NCBI GenBank assembly: GCA_002435835.1
Contig: DIVM01000132.1
Location: forward strand, 1-7,254
Direction of reading: 5' to 3'
DNA from: Firmicutes bacterium UBA6132
GTDB lineage: Bacteria > Bacillota_A > Clostridia > Tissierellales > Sedimentibacteraceae
DNA: 7,254 bases
In this document: one piece after another, positions 5,954 through 7,254 of the stretch
How positions within the stretch are numbered: position 1 is the stretch's first letter
Layout: each line of letters opens with the position of its first letter
Translations under genes and position numbers: made by a program
The notes under the pieces: generated by a model
The model's input: the letters and a program-made list of their open reading frames with translations, nothing else
What the model was told of the DNA's origin: nothing
Database searches by the model: none

Positions 5954-6730
5954 TTAAACTGCTTCAGGTAGCGTAGAAGCTAAGTTTTTAGAATTGTAAA
6001 TACTTATGATTTCTTTTTCAGTTATTTCACCGTTTCTAACATCAAGTATTACTTTTCCTCTTTGAAGCATTATAATCCTATCAGAATATTTAACTGCATC
6101 TCTTATGTTGTGAGATATCATCATAGTTGTAATAGAATGAGTTTTAATTAATTCCTGTGTTTTATCCATTATTAGTTTTGAAGTTTTAGGGTCAAGTGCT
6201 GCAGTGTGTTCATCAAGAAGCAAAAGGTCCGGTTTTTTTAATGTTGCCATTAAAAGTGATAAAGATTGTCTTTGTCCTCCAGATAAAAATTTAACTTCTG
6301 TATTTAATTTATTTTCCAATCCCAGATCCAGAGTTCTCAATATCTCTTTGTATTCTTCAATTTTATTTTTATTTACTAATGGTTTTAAAGAAAATCTTGA
6401 ACCTTTTTTATCAGCTAATGATATATTTTCTAAAATAGTTAATGAAGGTGAAACTCCCTTAGAAGGATCTTGATGAACTCTTCCTATAAATTTTGAACGT
6501 TCATTTTCTTTTGAATTATTAATGTTTTTATTATTTAAAATTATATTTCCGCTATCCTGCATTAATACACCACTTATTAAATTAAATAATGTACTTTTGC
6601 CACATCCATTTGCACCAAGAATTCCAGTGCACTCACCTGACTTAATGTGTAAATTAAAATTATCAAATATCACTAATTCATTATCAGTTCCTGCATTGAA
6701 TTTTTTTGACATATTATTTATATTTAACAT
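5954..6730 (-). CDS. ABC importer ATP-binding protein (TrpXYZ-like/COG1101 type)
   Basis: This is the 258-residue ATPase subunit of an ABC importer, acting on the cytoplasmic face of the membrane. All nucleotide-binding motifs are present: Walker A GANGCGKST (39-47), Q-loop glutamine in VHQDPSKG (Q87), signature LSGGQRQ (149-155), Walker B LLLLDE (169-174), D-loop AALD (177-180) and the switch histidine in ISHN (H207). The HQDPSKGVSPSLTILEN segment after the Q-loop is characteristic of the class that pairs with permeases like the upstream gene and with PF04392-type substrate-binding lipoproteins. Known relatives import tryptophan or tyrosine in streptococci, but the substrate here cannot be read from the ATPase. 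Its ATG overlaps the permease stop by 7 bases, with GAGGTG five bases upstream inside the permease gene, so the two are translationally coupled. No motif is missing. Confidence 0.93.
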   Translation of the reverse strand: MLNINNMSKKFNAGTDNELVIFDNFNLHIKSGECTGILGANGCGKSTLFNLISGVLMQDSGNIILNNKNINNSKENERSKFIGRVHQDPSKGVSPSLTILENISLADKKGSRFSLKPLVNKNKIEEYKEILRTLDLGLENKLNTEVKFLSGGQRQSLSLLMATLKKPDLLLLDEHTAALDPKTSKLIMDKTQELIKTHSITTMMISHNIRDAVKYSDRIIMLQRGKVILDVRNGEITEKEIISIYNSKNLASTLPEAV

Positions 6731-7254
6731 TCCTGCACCTCGCTTGATTTTTTAATTTTAAAATTAAATATTTCTTTACCAAAATTATTGTAACTTAAAA
6801 ATGCTATTACTATGATTGCATTTATAGCTTTCAAATCAGTTGGCGCTAATCCTAAGTCTATGGCAACAGCACCTATGAATTTATAACTCATAGCTCCTAT
6901 TATTGCTCTTGTAGTTATTTTTAACTTTCTTGAGTTTTTAAATACAGTATCCCCAATAATTATTGAAGCAAGTGCTACAACTATTATTGATGTACCCATG
7001 TTTATATCTGCAAATCCCTGATATTGTGCCATTAAAGCACCGCTTAAAGAAACTAAACCGTTTGAAAGCATGAGACCTATCAATTTATATTTGTTTGAAT
7101 TTTCTCCCAGTGATTTTACTAATGTTTCATTGTCACCCGTGGCTATTAATAAATATCCGATTTCAGTTTTTAAGAATAAGTCCATTAAAATTTTTACAGC
7201 TGCCACTATAATGATTAAAACAATTAATACTTCCATGTTATCAAATACGGATGA
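6724..7254 (-). CDS. ABC importer permease (BPD_transp_2/COG4120 type), N-terminus beyond window
   Basis: This is the C-terminal 176 residues of an integral-membrane permease. The frame stays open to position 7254 (SSVFDN precedes the first internal Met at 7236), so that Met is not the true start. Relatives are about 290-330 residues, so roughly the first 120-150 are missing. Hydrophobic segments are visible around VLIVLIIIVAAVKILM, the GLMLSNGLVSLSGALMAQYQ stretch, IIVVALASIIIGDTVF, AIIGAMSYKFIGAVAI and AINAIIVIAFLSY. GLVSLSGALMAQYQGFADI, ALASIIIGD and the PTDLKAINAIIVI segment are hallmarks of permeases in the same operons as COG1101 ATPases and PF04392 binding proteins. The expected binding-protein gene should lie immediately upstream, past 7254. 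It is coupled to the ATPase gene by a 7-base overlap. Confidence 0.9.
   Translation of the reverse strand, partial: SSVFDNMEVLIVLIIIVAAVKILMDLFLKTEIGYLLIATGDNETLVKSLGENSNKYKLIGLMLSNGLVSLSGALMAQYQGFADINMGTSIIVVALASIIIGDTVFKNSRKLKITTRAIIGAMSYKFIGAVAIDLGLAPTDLKAINAIIVIAFLSYNNFGKEIFNFKIKKSSEVQEC

Noticed and set aside
6204..6755. Two plus-strand open frames (6204-6473 and 6522-6755) opposite the ABC ATPase
   Set aside because: They are shadows of a complete ATPase gene with every nucleotide-binding motif present.

Overview
The window is very AT-rich and carries genes typical of low-GC anaerobic Bacillota (Clostridia-type): a YhaO/YhaN pair, a Crp-type regulator facing a cysteine-rich ferredoxin-like protein, truA, and an ABC transporter of the TrpXYZ-like class. 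Shine-Dalgarno sites are strong (AGGAGG, AAGGTGG, GGAG) and promoters look like sigma-A. I cannot name a species. Seven genes are present and two run off the edges. There is no RNA gene, CRISPR array, insertion sequence or gene-free stretch over 300 bases.

Layout. (1) 1-3394, minus strand: an operon of a YhaO-like SbcD/Mre11-type metallophosphoesterase followed by a YhaN-like SMC/Rad50-type ATPase. They are separated by one base, and the ATPase's C-terminus lies beyond position 1. A promoter at 3435-3463 serves the pair. (2) 3509-5037: a Crp/Fnr-family regulator (minus) diverges from a 4Fe-4S protein (plus). The 104-base gap holds a 16-bp palindrome of Crp/Fnr type and, overlapping it by one base, a 48-bp perfect inverted repeat that carries a sigma-A-like promoter in each direction. 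(3) 5043-5107: a 65-bp REP-like hairpin, GC-rich for this window, between the convergent ends of the ferredoxin gene and truA. (4) 5128-5865, minus: truA, with its own likely promoter. (5) 5954-7254, minus: the ATPase and the partial permease of an ABC importer, overlapping by 7 bases. The substrate-binding protein is expected upstream, outside the window.

How the parts work together. The YhaO/YhaN pair is built like SbcCD (nuclease plus coiled-coil ATPase), but this YhaO has lost several metal-binding residues of its fold, and YhaN has a membrane hairpin in the middle of its coiled coil. It may be a membrane-attached, possibly catalytically dead relative of SbcCD. The regulator and ferredoxin look like a small redox or nitrosative-stress module whose shared control region allows the regulator to act on both genes. 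truA and the ABC transporter are ordinary genes. The best candidates for something undescribed are the degenerate YhaO with membrane YhaN, the symmetric divergent promoter, and the REP-like hairpin.
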